Part shown: piece by piece, positions 1 to 12,441 of the stretch
How positions within the stretch are numbered: the stretch's first letter is position 1
Layout of the letters: each line of letters begins with the position of its first letter
Assembly: GCA_028023455.1 (NCBI GenBank)
Contig: JAQFVV010012511.1
Coordinates: 3,903,777 to 3,967,776 of the forward strand
DNA length: 64,000 bases
DNA from: Epiperipatus broadwayi
Taxonomy: Eukaryota; Onychophora; Udeonychophora; Euonychophora; Peripatidae
Direction: 5' to 3'
The notes under the pieces: model-generated
What the model saw: the letters and a program-made list of their open reading frames with translations, nothing else
Told to the model about the DNA's origin: nothing
Databases searched by the model: none
Translations under genes and position numbers: made by a program

Positions 1-1554
1 GAAACCATTTCTATGTTGGTCTCATTTTATATTATGCAAACATCTTGTCAATAAATGATTTCAATGAAAACATTAGTCTTTTTTCAATCAAGTGCTTTCA
101 TACTTATATATTGTCTTCTTGGCATATATTCTGAAAAAAAAAAAAAATTCTATCCTTTATGCAATCTAAGAAAAAGGAATTCAGAACAGTATTATTTCTC
201 AAGTAAGAATGTTATAGAAATCAACCATTTTATAAAATTCTAGAAAAAATATTTTCATTGAGAAATATATAATTAATCATTTTAGTACTGCTCTTTCTTA
301 TCTTCAAAGTTAAATATATAATTCAATTTAAATTACGCAGTATATCTATCTGTGTTTTTTCTGATGTATACTATCAACTTTTTCAAAGTGTTTAATATAA
401 TTTCTATGTAGGATTTTCAAATTACTTTTTTTTTCACTATTACTATTACGTCTTTAGTGGATGTTCTTTTAGAATAATGAAAAAACATATGTAAATTGCA
501 TAAATTAATGACTTCAAAGCATTTAAAGATAATCTTTACAGTATAGATTTATTAATGCTTATAATACTGTGCATTTTCTATAATTATTCTGCATGTTAAA
601 CAAAGCAGATATCAGAGATCTGACTTTATATCTATTTTATTCCCATCAGTATTTGTCAGAACTTATCTTTAGTATATATGTTTGATTACACATATTTTTC
701 AGTAGTCCTACCAAATGTTTTTTTTAAATATATACATGATATAAAATCACATATATGGATTAGCTGATTTCTTACACTAGAACATTTTATCTAGAAAAGT
801 ATCTTGAAAAATACTTTTCAATAATTCAGTTAATTAAACAAACTATTTATTCATTTCAGTATAAAGAATGTAAATTAATGAAAGTTTAATAATCCCTAAA
901 CCACCATCTTTAATTAAAAAAAAAAAAATTACAACAAATATAATTTATAACATATCTTTTGTCTGAATACAATAAATATAAAAGTATATACATTGTTAGA
1001 ACCAGAAAATATGAAAGAACATAATAAAGCAGATAAAATAGTCATTGCCTAAAAAAAAAAAAAAAAAATTTAAAAAAAGTTTTTAATACTTTTAAACATA
1101 TTTATTTTTACATTGATTCACAAACTCTAAATTTTGGAAGTTAAATGTTAAAATGACAATTTCATAGATAGCTTCATCACATTTTTCATAAAATGCTGAA
1201 AAAATTGATATATAACTTGTCTTAACTGAGAAAATTTTTTATAGTAAAAAATATAAAAACTAAATGATTGGTGGCTTTTATTTTTACTAGCAGACTGAGA
1301 TCTTGCTCTTCCATGCTAGAGATCTGTTAGAAATATTTGGTTTTAGTGAGGGCAAAAAAAAAATAACAGTAATAACGATGCATGAGATATTATGCAAAGA
1401 GAACTTTAGTAAATGAGTCCTGATTATGATGTATGAGAATGGATGACAGGGTATTTGAAAGTCTGTGTTCAAGAGATTATTACAAAATCGTAAAAAATGA
1501 ATACAACACTACTGTAATCATGCAATAATTGAATGAGCATATAAACAATAATAT

Positions 1555-1925
1555 AAATAAAATCATAATATATCTTACCTATTGCACCAAATATGTAGAT
1601 ATATGATTGAGTCTGGATGTATATGTTTTTATATCATTGAAATGTAAATTGCCTAAAATTCTATAGCATATTTATTGTTTTCTACACAATTTAATTATAT
1701 AAAAAAAATAAGTAATAAAATAGGTAATAAAACTAATTGAATATTCAAATAAAATCATAATATATCTTGCCTATTGCACTAAATATATAGGTATATGATT
1801 AAGTCTGGATGTGTATGTTTTTATATCATTGAAATGTAAATTGCCTAAAATTCTATAACATATTTATTGCTTTCTACATATATTTAATTATATAAAAAAT
1901 AAGTAATAAAACTAATTGAATACTC
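1555..1925. repeat. Tandem duplication, ~192-bp unit, two copies
   Basis: The sequence starting at 1555 (AAATAAAATCATAATATATC) recurs at 1747. The two copies stay closely similar, with scattered substitutions and small indels, up to the shared AATTGAATAYTC endings near 1746 and 1925. The unit has no coding potential. It looks like a local segmental duplication of moderate age. Confidence 0.85.
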
Positions 1926-4064
1926 AGACTGATTCCTGGCTAAACATTATCATCCGTTTTAAATTTGAGTCCAATCATGAAGACATTAGATGTGGTTACT
2001 ATGGTTGTTCTTGCAGATAAAAAATGACTCCAATCCTTTTTTTTGACATTGCAGCTTCCAAATCTGAACTGTCACCAACAAACACATGCATCGACAATTT
2101 CATATCCATATAAAGCGGTAAGAGAATGCAATTCAGCTGTATAAAAGCATTATGATGAGTAAATCTAAAAAATGAGAAAAGAAATAATTAAAAATTGTAT
2201 TTTAGAAAAAAAATACATCGTTTTAATCGTAACAAAATGATGGAATAAATGATCTAAGACCCATATGTGTATGATTTACTGATTCTGTGGAAACTCAGTT
2301 GAAATCTAAACTTCTGAACAGGGGCTGTTAGAGACACTGTGAATTATAAGAGTTAAGCAAAAATCTGAAACATTTGTGCAGAATGCAAATGTCATTAGCA
2401 AACTCAATCCAGTGAACATTTTATTCTACCAAAATTTATTAAGATGCTTTTCAAATAATACTTATTAATCATTGAAAGTAAAAAAAATTCATTTATCAAA
2501 TTAGCTTAGAACTTTTCATTTGTTTAAGTATATAAAGAATAATAAAAAAAAATAAGTATAATAAGATAAACAAAAATTACATGATCACTATCTCTTTATA
2601 AACAAAAATAGACAAAAATTGTTAAAGGTGTGTAGTTAGCATGTTAATGCTAATAATTAAAACCATAATATTAGATCATATTGCTATTAAAATTTCAAAT
2701 AATAACTACTAAAATAGAATTTAATCAAAATGAAGTGCTTCCTCAAATAGAAGTTTTATTGGAAGTTGAAACATAAAATGAAAATTACATTACAATTAAG
2801 ATGCAATATATATGATATCAATTACAGTATTTCAGTTACATACTATCTACAAAAAAACATAAATAAACAACAACAAAAAAGTAAAATAAACAACTAATAT
2901 TCATTGTTTAAATTTAATACATTTTATGATATTCCAGCAGTTATTTTTCCGTCTCAGAGTGCCATATACAATTACATTAAAAAATAATTTGTAAATTTAA
3001 TAAATTTTACAATAAGACAGCTGCTCTTTTTCCATCTCAGAGCACTGTATATAATCATGTTTGTTAATAAAAAAAAATTGTGTTAATGTTGAAAGATTGA
3101 TGTGCAGTAATTCATATAATAAAATGTTTTCTAACCATAATGCTAAAAGTTTTACATAATCTAAAAACATTCTTGATGCAGATTTAAAAATATCAAAACA
3201 CCTAGAAAGGTCATAGTCTGTTGAAAATGAGATTTCTATTATGATTTCATAAAAAAAAGATTATTGGAAAAAAGTGTTGGCCAAAGCTTATTTAATTGCA
3301 ATAAAAATCAGACATTTTGCTATTTATTTTGTGTATAAAGTAAAGATATGGTATAGTAAATTTTTTTTTTTTTTTTGAGTGAATGTGTGAAAACATACCC
3401 CTAAATTTATTATATACATTTTTTTTTTTAAAAAAATTGTTTATACCCTAATCTAAATTTATATATGTGCAAGATGAAAAGTATTGGATACTTATAGTTC
3501 CATAAACAATACATATTTTATTGTAATCAAAGTTTATCAATAAAATGTAGTTATTATACATGAAGTACGATGCACATGAAGGCAGTTTGGAATAAAATAT
3601 AGCAGATATTGCAACACCACTATACTGTTTTTTTTTCTTTCTTCTTTTTGGTTTAGATTTTCTTTGTAATATATACCATCTTTATGAAAATCGCACCTTC
3701 AACTTATTCAAATTTTATTTATGTAGCTATGCTCACTTCTGTTAATTCAGCTAAACAGTTCACATTTTTGAAATTTAGTGAACATGCCAAACTATTTTTT
3801 TTCCTGAAATAGTTTGTCATATTATTAAATATTATTTAATTCTATGTGCGTAACTCATGAATATTAATCTGGATTTTTTTAAGATTCTTTTAATAATTTA
3901 TTTACAGAAGGTATCAAAGTTATTAAGACATCTAGATTGTTTTTCCTCCTGACAGATGAATAAGTAATCTATTTACATTTACTTTAGAACTCACTCTTTA
4001 TGACATCTGACAAATTACTATTATCTTTTATAACAGGCTTGACATTGTAGTGTCAATTTAACTT

Positions 4065-4067
<3 letters not shown>

Positions 4068-4122
<55 letters not shown>
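4068..4122. repeat. (TA)n microsatellite
   Basis: An uninterrupted TA dinucleotide run of about 55 bases. Similar but shorter runs occur elsewhere in the window. Confidence 0.95.
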
Positions 4123-4125
<3 letters not shown>

Positions 4126-5731
4126 TCTACTTCATGTATTCTCTAACATACCAGCATTCATCATGAAAATTAACTCAACTATAAATATAGAATACCAATT
4201 ACATATTCAGGAATTTGTCTTTGCAGAACAACTGCATTTCCTTTCTGAAGTGTAAAAGTACTTATACCTAGACATTTTTCTCTTACAGTATATTGTAAGA
4301 CAACCACAATATTGTTTGATTCAGTTCTGCATGGTTCTCAAAACTAATATTCTCAATATTGTAAATCATCTCAGGATTGGACTACTATTAGTACAATTAA
4401 AAGAGAAAAGCCATCAATAAATATGGTTTTTAAATCTTGTAAAAAAATAATTGAATGGTTTGTCACATGAGAAGTCGTATGATACTTAAATATGGAATTT
4501 TGATTCAGGAATCTTTAATTCTCAAATCCCTTGCCAAGAGCATGCCATTTTGCACTTATGGTAAACTAATCCGATGATGAAAATTTCTAAAATTTCTACC
4601 ATAACACATCACTATAATAAAATTAAACATCGACATGTTTATAATCTGTAATAAGCTAACCAAAGTAACAGCTTAAAAAAAGAAAATTTAGCGATGAAGC
4701 CCCCCCCTCCCAAGAATTATATGCTTGAGCAGCAGAAATTATCATTAATTTAACTCTTAAAACTCTTTCTGCAAATCTATGTCTAATAAATTATTTGTAA
4801 TAATAAACAATAGTAAATAGAGGGATTTGAACTAGCCTGGATAATGAATATAGACTGAAAATCCTAACTTCAAATCTATCTATTTACTATAGTAAACATT
4901 CAGTGTACTGAATGAATAGGTTAATTAATAATAAATAGGTAAAATAAATTTCATGGGAACAATTGCAATGAAATTGGCTTGAACTGCATTAAAAAAAGTA
5001 TAGATTAAGATATAAATCAATTGCTTTTCAACTTTATTCATTAACCTATTGTGTAGTAGTTGTACTGTTTCTAATGTTAAAGCCTTTTAGACTTTTGTGA
5101 AATTAATTATTTATTTAGCGATATTGTTCCGTTATAGATGACAACAATTATTGTTTATACTCAGATTTTTTAGGATTTTTTTTTTTTTCTTATTTTATCC
5201 TTATAATCTTATATGTACATTTTATTTTTTGTCAATCAGCCATTCAAGTTTGCAAACTCTGAATATACTTTTTAATAATGTGTCAAATCATAACAATCTT
5301 TGTTATATTTTTATCATTCCATAATTAATCATTAACAAGTTAAGATTAATTACATCATCTAAAAGTTATTGCTTGCATTGCTAAAATATATTTTACTATC
5401 ATAAAGATCGGTTTTACTATATATAATACGACACTTTTTTCTTTTGTAATAAATTTTTTTTTTTCAGCTCCATAATTCTTAAACTGTAAACAGTTTAGAA
5501 ATAGTGTATTATATTAAATTGAACAATAGCGTGAAAGTGCACCATGCATTATTACCAGTAAAAATATTTGCTGATTTTGTCAATTTTAATTAAAACTAGC
5601 TTAGTTTTACTGAAATATAATGGTAATTGTTTAGGATTCATAAATTTAGAGAAATTGTTTGCTTTCTGTCATTTATATTTTGATTACGAACTATCTTGGG
5701 GTTTTTTCTTAATGATTTATATACTTTAGCT

Positions 5732-5840
5732 TGCATTGGTGGTCGAGAGGTCAGCGCGACTGCCTTGCACTTGCAGGCAGTTGCCCGGGTTGCGAGTTCG
5801 CGTCCTGGCCAATGCTATGACACTTAAAAAAAATAAAAAA
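5732..5840 (+). mobile_element. tRNA-derived SINE
   Basis: The element has a tRNA-like head. An A-box-like TGGTCGAGAGG lies at 5740-5750 and a B-box-like GAGTTCGCGTCCT at 5794-5806. The outer bases GCATTGG (5733-5739) and CCAATGC (5809-5815) form a perfect 7-bp acceptor-like stem. The spacing leaves room for a long variable arm, as in Leu/Ser tRNAs. After ATGCTATGACA comes an A-rich tail. A second copy at 27822-27940 has the same boxes and the same GCTATGACA plus A-tail ending, which marks this as a dispersed SINE rather than a working tRNA gene. Pol III transcription is inferred. The T-arm pairing is poor. Confidence 0.75.
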
Positions 5841-7068
5841 TATCTATAGTGTAATAAAATTGTTATTTGCATCAGAAGCACTATTAAAAATCAAGAGTAA
5901 CTGTTTTTTGACATTTTTAAAAATATACCTCTTAAAATTTAATATGTTTTGTAATGACTATTGAATTTTATTTGTTTTGACTCTCAAAACAATTTAATAT
6001 ATTAAATGTATATTTTATAAAATATATTTGTCTATCCTTTTTTCTTTACTTAAATCATAAGGTCCTGTTATCTTGGATTCATATTTAGATCAAATGAACA
6101 TTGAAGATTGTAAACAAATGTAGAATTTTTTTTTTTAGCAGACCAACTAGCCATCCAGTATTGATCAGTTATTACTTGGAGGACAAAAATCTCATGCTGG
6201 TCTAGGTTGACAGATGAATGTCAATATATATATATATATATACTTAAAAAATAAGCAAACAATATTTTGAATATTAAAATACAACTGCAACTATCATATT
6301 AAAAGAATTATTATTACTGTACATTGTTTCTAAATCTTTTCAAATTGTTGGATTTTTTTTTTAAATCTCCCTATAAATCAATTTTTATTATAATGCATCA
6401 TCAAATGTATTAGCAGTATAATACGATGAAATATTCGTAGTAAAAAAAAAAAAACTAACCAAAATAAAATTATTGGTATAGTTTCCCCCAGAGAATTCTA
6501 TATCTAAGTAATAGGAATCATTGTCTCCTAAATGTAACATCTAAAACTTTGTCCAAAGATTCTTCTACAATAAACTATTTTGGAATACAACAAAATAAGC
6601 ATTAAAGCAACCAGATTAATTTCAGGAGGTCACCAAGAAAATTATTTTATATTTAAAAGATTATAGGTGTCAGAGAGATATCATACTCTCATGGGCATAT
6701 AGCCTATATACCATTACATTGATTAGTGAGGACAATTGCTTCCTGAAAACTCATCGTAAAACAAGAATATCATATAAAAAATGAGTAGTTATAATAGTTT
6801 TCTATAGGAAAAAATTGGCTGCTTACTCCAGCTAAAAATTATATAGTAAGTAAAAACTTCATTAATGTACATTATATGCTTATGTTAACCTACTATGTGT
6901 ATTATGCAAGTGTGTACTTAAAATATATATGTATGTATAATAAACAACTTAAATCTATGTAAAAAACAATTATCTTAAAAGTTGTTATTTTTAATGATCC
7001 ATTTGTCAGTTATAATTATCTAATTTTCTGAATCATGAATTGCTTATTCGAAGGTTCATTGTTATCTT
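5841..7068. other. AT-rich non-coding DNA
   Basis: I see no gene, only AT-rich sequence with a short TA run near 6223-6242 and homopolymer tracts. Confidence 0.6.
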
Positions 7069-7299
7069 CTAAATCCTTTGATGATTTTGGTTGTTTGAAG
7101 AAGGGCACCAAATGATGGCTGATGGTTGACATGCTTTCTGGATTTTTTTTATATGGGATGCCATGGTTTTATGATTTTTGGAAAATTTGGCTACACTTAC
7201 GATGCTTTGAGCACTTTGATCTATTTTATCTTTGTTTTTGGTGATGGTAAATATGGATAAATCCATAGAAAAACAGATATCATGATTTTCTGTTTCCAT
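7069..7299 (-). pseudogene. Possible decayed coding fragment, unknown
   Basis: A 76-codon minus-strand frame rich in polar and charged residues continues upstream (higher coordinates) into the 54-bp repeats at 7295-7495. On the minus strand those repeats read as Glu/Lys/Leu-rich coiled-coil-like peptide with stop codons. I do not recognise a family. It could be a relic of a repetitive coiled-coil gene or chance. The only support is that two neighbouring repeat arrays (this one and 7870-8230) both stay partly open on the same strand. Confidence 0.2.
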
Positions 7300-7495
7300 T
7301 CAATTTAAAATATTCATTTCTGTTTTCAAGCTTCTGATTTCTTTCTCTTTCTAGTCAACTTAAGATATCTGTTTCTGTTTCCAAGTTTCCAATTTCATTC
7401 TTTTTCTAGTCGACTTCCATACATTTCTGTTTTTAAGCTGATTTTCCTCTTCTCTTTGCAGTCAACTTAAGATATCCATTTCTGTTTCCAAGTTC
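7295..7495. repeat. Tandem repeat, ~54-bp unit, about four copies
   Basis: The motif CTAGTCAACTTAAGATATC, followed by a TTTCTGTTTCCAAG-like block, appears in diverged form starting near 7297, 7351, 7406 and 7459. The period is about 54-55 bases, close to 18 codons. The minus-strand reading is coiled-coil-like but contains stops. Confidence 0.65.
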
Positions 7496-7869
7496 AGAGA
7501 TTTTCTTTACATTTTTGTGATCATATTAGTTATATTCAGGACTTTTTTTAAATAAAAAAAAGATGTCAAGTCACTTTTTGTCAAGATTTTTACTAAAAAA
7601 AAATTATATTTAAATATCATTAAATGAAATTTAAAGCAGCTTTTCCAATGCTATGAAGCAAATAAAAAAATTAAACAAAATTTATTATAATTTTTTTATA
7701 TTTTAGACATGTCATATCTAAAGTTAAATAAACAAATACAAATTTACAACTGATAACTAAATGTAAAATGAAATTATAAAACTTTATATAATTCAATAAA
7801 ACTTTATAGTGATTTCCAAAGTTTAATCCAATTCTCATCTGACAAATCATCTTGATTCATTTTCTTAGG

Positions 7870-8235
7870 GTTAATGTCTATGGCAAATGATGTTCTCTGC
7901 TTGAGATGATTTAGGAACATCAACTTGCACCAATATTTTCATATTTTCTGTCATCCTTTTGGACTTTTTATTAGTGGGATTGATGGGCAAGAAATAACTG
8001 GAAACGTTTTTCATTTTTACACTTGGGGTAAACTTTTCCACTAAAAAATGGCAAATGCAGTTCTTTGCTTGAGATGATTCAGGAACATCTACTTGCATCA
8101 ATATTTTCATATTTTTTTGTTATTGTTTTGGATTTTTTATTAGTGGGACTGATGGGCAAGAAGTAACTGGAAATGTTTTTAATTTTTAAACTTGGGGCTA
8201 AACTTTTACATTAAAAAATAAAATGAAAATAACAA
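7870..8235 (-). repeat. Tandem repeat with 168-bp (56-codon) unit, partly open
   Basis: TGGCAAATG at 7881 recurs at 8049, and the intervening sequence is repeated with modest divergence. A third partial copy runs to about 8230. On the minus strand, 8110-7871 is open and encodes two in-phase repeats starting MKILMQVDVPESSQAKN and MKILVQVDVPKSSQAEN, exactly 56 residues apart. The third copy is interrupted. No domain is recognised. Preserved phase suggests a former coding repeat, but an array whose period happens to be divisible by three is equally possible. Confidence 0.6.
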
Positions 8236-10783
8236 CTCAAAATTATGGAAAAATAAAGAAATTAAATATTCCACATAAAGAAATTAAATATTCCACATGT
8301 TGTCAATTCTTTTGTAGGTGCATTTAATCACAAACAACAGATGTTACTGGCTGTACATGTGTTGCTGTATTCAGTCATTGACCATGAGTGACCAATGGGA
8401 CATGGATGAGTCCACTTCTTACTATATGATAGTGCCAATTTTGAATCCATCCATATTTTATCTGATTCATAAAACACTATTTTTTATTTGTTTGAATTAT
8501 ATAAATATGGATTGTGATTTTATGTACATGTGGTACTGCTTCATCTAATTTGAAATATTAAAGATACTAAAAAAGGTGCTGGAATGTTGTTCCATCGCAT
8601 TACATAACAAAAAAAGCCCTGTTTGTATCCATGATTCAAATGTAAAATATATGTAGCTATAACTTAAATAGAATTGGTAGAGAAAAAATGCATATTTCAA
8701 CAGTAAAGTATAGCAAAATGGATAAGAGAGAGAAAGTAAACTAGCAATTAACAATTTTTTGTGTTTTTCCATCAATACAATAAATTAGCAGTTCATCTTG
8801 TGGCCGAATTTAAAATAGATCTTCTGTAGTCCAGGCTAACTATTTAGCCCTTGCCAGTTTATAGCATTTATTTAAACATAACTTTGGATGCACCACTTAA
8901 TGCTAATCCATCAGAATATAAAACAGAAAAATCTAAACAATAATGCTGGTATATTAAAACACGCTGATCATCATCAATGCTCTGGCCACTTAGTCCCATT
9001 AATGCACTGGCCAACTATAAAATTAAATTTTAATAAAGACTAAATTAATAAAATATAGTGCCAAAACAGGACCCTTGTCAACTGAATGCCCCTAAAGCAC
9101 TAAATATATCTCAATTTATATATTCAGCCTGTGGTTGAATCTAGCTCAGATAACATAAGCTCTTACTGTTATGGTGACAAAGAGATAATGATGTAATACA
9201 ATTTTTAACAATTGAATACAAGTTTTATTAATAACAATATAAAAAATGATATTATGGTCTTTAGAATATGGTTTTACAATTAGAAGCCATCAGATTTTGA
9301 TTAACATATAATAATAAAAAAGTTATCACATTGTGATTTACAATATTCAAGTTATTACATTGATTTACATTATTAATATACAAAATTTAAGTAAGTTCCA
9401 CTATGTTTACCTAAAACTCATTCAACACACAAGCATGTAGCCTGATATAAAATAAACATGTTTGAATTGACATTTAATAATAAAATAAATAATTAAAATT
9501 TACATATAAGTGTCTATTTGACACACATTGCTTTAGCAATACACTTGACATATATATGCACACATACATGTGTGTACATGTAATTTCTGAATATATTTGA
9601 CTTGCCATAAAATAAACTTTTCTAGTTGTCAATCGCAAATTGTCAAAATAATGAATAACATTAATTTTTATAATACTCCCCCTCTTCACTATCAATGGCA
9701 CACAGCTATGAGTATGAAGCCATGGAGCTTTGAAAGTGCTAAGCTTTAAATAAATTTATTAAAATATATATAACTTTTTTAACGAGCGTTTAAAGTGCAT
9801 AATTATTGATATTATATAATACATAATAACATATTTAACATACATGTGTGCGTATATTGAACTTCAGGCACACATTAATGTTTACCTATTTTATATTTGT
9901 TACAATAATAATATTTTTTTAATTAATTTAATATTGAAAGTATGTAAAATTCACACATATACATGTATACACAAAATTATTGATCATATGAATCAAGTTC
10001 TATCATAATAGTTTATAGTTTTTTTTCTTTAAAAAAAGTATTATCAACTTTTTTTTCTTTTAAAAATATAATCAATCAATTTTGATTGAATTATTATTGA
10101 TTGAATAATTAGAAATGGCTTTAAATTTTAAAATATAGATTTTAAATATTTTCATTTATTTTTTTTGAAAAAACAAATATAATAGGGTCTATCAATTAAA
10201 TCTTCATTTTTAGATGTTTAATTTAAGCAAAATTGTTCTTTAAATGTCATTTTTAATATATAACATTACTCATCAGTTATGCATACATAAATGAACAGCA
10301 TATATATATATACCAATGTTCCAAGCTTTCTCTTGGTAAGCTTGGTTTTTTAGTTCATCAGAAAAGTATAATTCAGGCTTGTTGTCATCATCAGGGAAAA
10401 GTATAATTCAGATATGATTGGCATTCTTCCTTCTGTCTAAAGCTTGATGAGCTTCAGTCCAGAAAACGTTTCTAAAACACATTTATACAGGCTAATTGAT
10501 CCATTTTAAGTAGACCCAGTCTTCAAGTGAATCAAAACTCCAGTTTATAAAACTAGTAGACTGCTCACTGTTGGATCTACTGGCTTGACTTCAACTACAT
10601 CTTTATTGGAGCTATTTTTATTTTTATAACTCTTCAAACACCAATTTGTTAGCTAACTGCTTCACAAAAATATTTAGACAATAACTATTTGTCTGACAGT
10701 TTGCAGTTTGTGATGATGGTATATTATTAGATATGATATGTTGGACTTAAAAAAATGAATGACTCAGGAAGATTTGAACCAAT

Positions 10784-10785
<2 letters not shown>
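8236..10785. other. AT-rich non-coding DNA
   Basis: No supportable gene. Short open frames around 8318-8775 and 9474-9701 overlap on both strands and resemble nothing I know. A small direct repeat, AAAAGTATAATTCAG, occurs near 10364 and 10398, outside the neighbouring elements. Confidence 0.55.

Positions 10786-10831
<46 letters not shown>
10786..10831. repeat. (TA)n microsatellite
   Basis: A TA dinucleotide run of about 46 bases immediately upstream of the tRNA-like/PLE-tail composite. Confidence 0.95.
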
Positions 10832-10833
<2 letters not shown>

Positions 10834-10854
10834 AATTTCTACTATATGTTGTCT

Positions 10855-11050
10855 TTGACAGTTGGTTAGAGCATTTGCTTTAAATTCAATATTCAAGAAT
10901 CTAAAGGTGTGAGTTCAACTTCTACATGAATATTGTCATTGTGCATATAGGCCAGCAATACCTGAAGAAGAGTGGAGAATACTACTACTCAAAACATTGT
11001 GTAATTATTAACCTAGTTGTTTGTATTTGGAAAGTTTAAATAAAGTTTAA
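10855..11050 (+). mobile_element. tRNA-like head joined to a PLE-type tail (candidate SINE)
   Basis: The first ~70 bases look like a degenerate tRNA: an A-box-like TTGGTTAGAGC near 10862 and a B-box-like GTGAGTTCAACTTC near 10910. About 35 bases further on is CTGAAGAAGAGT...ACTACTCAAAAC (10962-10995). This resembles the TGAAGAAG-stem-CGAAAC ending common in Penelope-like elements, here with GAAA mutated to AAAA. AT-rich sequence with AATAAA-like runs follows. I infer a composite element using a tRNA promoter with a PLE-like 3' end. Chance juxtaposition of two relics is possible. Confidence 0.45.
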
Positions 11051-11084
11051 AATTTTCTTTACATTCAACATATCACATCAAATT

Positions 11085-11250
11085 GTCTTCAAAAAATTAC
11101 TATCCAAACTTTGCAGCTCTGCTTTTCAAAATATTAAAACCAGATTGAACTTTTCAAAAACTGCTATCCAGACTTTTCTGGCCAACTTTTTAAAAAAAGT
11201 ACAAACTGAACTTTTCTTTTCAAACACTACTATCCAGACTGTTCTATCTA
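11085..11250. repeat. Tandem repeat, ~65-bp unit, three copies
   Basis: The motif TTCAAA-A-(C/T)TACTATCCAGACT recurs in diverged form near 11088, 11153 and 11219. No coding potential is evident. Confidence 0.65.
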
Positions 11251-12272
11251 ATCTTTTTATTTAACCCTTTTATAGTCTTGGATTGGGGTGATAAAAACAC
11301 ATTTGATTTTTTTCTTTCAAAAAGATCACTAATCCTTTTAAAAGCACGTTTGAAGTTTTATCAAAGGTGTGATCTACATGTTTTTATTCTCTTCAAAACT
11401 CTTTTAATTGAAAGATACTTTTGGAATTTTTAATCTACAAAGATTTTTTAAAAATAGATAAAGAAATGTTTACAAGTATTAATAAAAAAAAAAAAACATG
11501 CTTGTTTTCAAAATCAGAATAATAATAATTTATTTAGACCTTTTTAAATGTTTTAATTAATAATAAAATTCTGTTTTAAATTCAGGATTATTTAATCCCT
11601 GATAATTATTCCAGGTGAAATGTAGAAAATATCTACAAAAATTTGTCTGTTTATTTCTACTTTTTCTTTGTTTTATATATATATGCACACACACCCAACT
11701 ATGTTGCTGTATGCCATGTAACCCAACCTGTTACGATAGATAATTTATTTTATTAAGTAATGTAAGGTAAAATTAACTATAGAGTATAATGTCCATAGAA
11801 GTATATAAATCTCTCACCATTAGTGGACTGTATCATATTACAATCAGATTTTTAATTTTACAGTCAGTGCATTAACATTTATTTGACCAATCCTGATTTA
11901 TTTGTGACTTTTATTTCTAACTAATAATATCTTTATATATATCTTTCTGGTAAAAAAATGAAAACAATCTTTTGGTTGAAATATAAAACTAGTTTTATAT
12001 ACAAGTAAATTTGTTGGGATTTTTTTTTTTTTGTATATATATCTTTTATTAACAAATACTTGGTAATTCACTTTGATTAGTTATGGGCCAGCTATTGGAA
12101 ACAAAAATACTAAATCTGCTTAGAACCTAAAAACATTTCCAAGGTTTATCCAGTCTGCATTTAAATATATTCATGGGCATATCTCAAAACACTATGCTAA
12201 GAAATTTTTTAGTTTATTAATTCATTTTTTTAAAATAACTTTTTACTCTTTCTGTTGAGTAAATCTACATTT
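11251..12272. other. AT-rich non-coding DNA
   Basis: Flanking DNA upstream of the LINE at 12.3 kb. I see no gene or element boundary here. Confidence 0.55.
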
Positions 12273-12291
12273 ATATTTATTAGTCTGCCTA
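12273..12291. repeat. Left candidate target-site duplication of the LINE
   Basis: ATATTTATTAGTCTGCCTA (19 bases) is repeated exactly at 15663-15681. It lies directly against the inverted LINE segment. An exact 19-base match containing TAGTCTGCC is unlikely by chance at just these positions. Confidence 0.75.
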
Positions 12292-12441
12292 GAATTTTGA
12301 TTCCCAATGGCTCCATTGAAATGGGTCTTAAATTTGTAATTTCCGAGATGGATTCTATTTTTTTCATGAAAGGGTCCATTGATATCGGGATTAGACCTTG
12401 TATGTTATATAATTTTTGTGAAAGTTGATTTGCTAGTTGAC
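12292..12441 (-). mobile_element. Inverted 5' segment of the LINE reverse transcriptase
   Basis: On the minus strand this segment reads as the part of a LINE polyprotein just upstream of the RT core, including NLRPISMEPLGIKI, which corresponds to the conserved 'RPIS...K.L' start of LINE RT domains. It stops at the left target duplication. The adjoining plus-strand segment resumes with KILEKVLKEKIEH. The ten bases AAAATTCTAG lie at both the end of the inverted piece (minus strand, 12290-12299) and the start of the direct piece (12442-12451). Joining the two at that overlap restores a continuous reading frame across the RT start. This is the classic 5'-inversion (twin-priming) signature. Confidence 0.75.

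Larger units (their letters stand above)
1..5731. other. AT-rich non-coding DNA
   Basis: I see no gene here. Short open frames are AT-rich noise broken by homopolymers. The segment holds A- and T-tracts, the tandem duplication at 1555-1925 and the TA microsatellite at 4068-4122, which are listed separately. Confidence 0.7.

Noticed and set aside
5732-5820. Functional tRNA gene
   Set aside because: The A-tail, the second copy at 27.8 kb and the poor T-arm pairing indicate a SINE.
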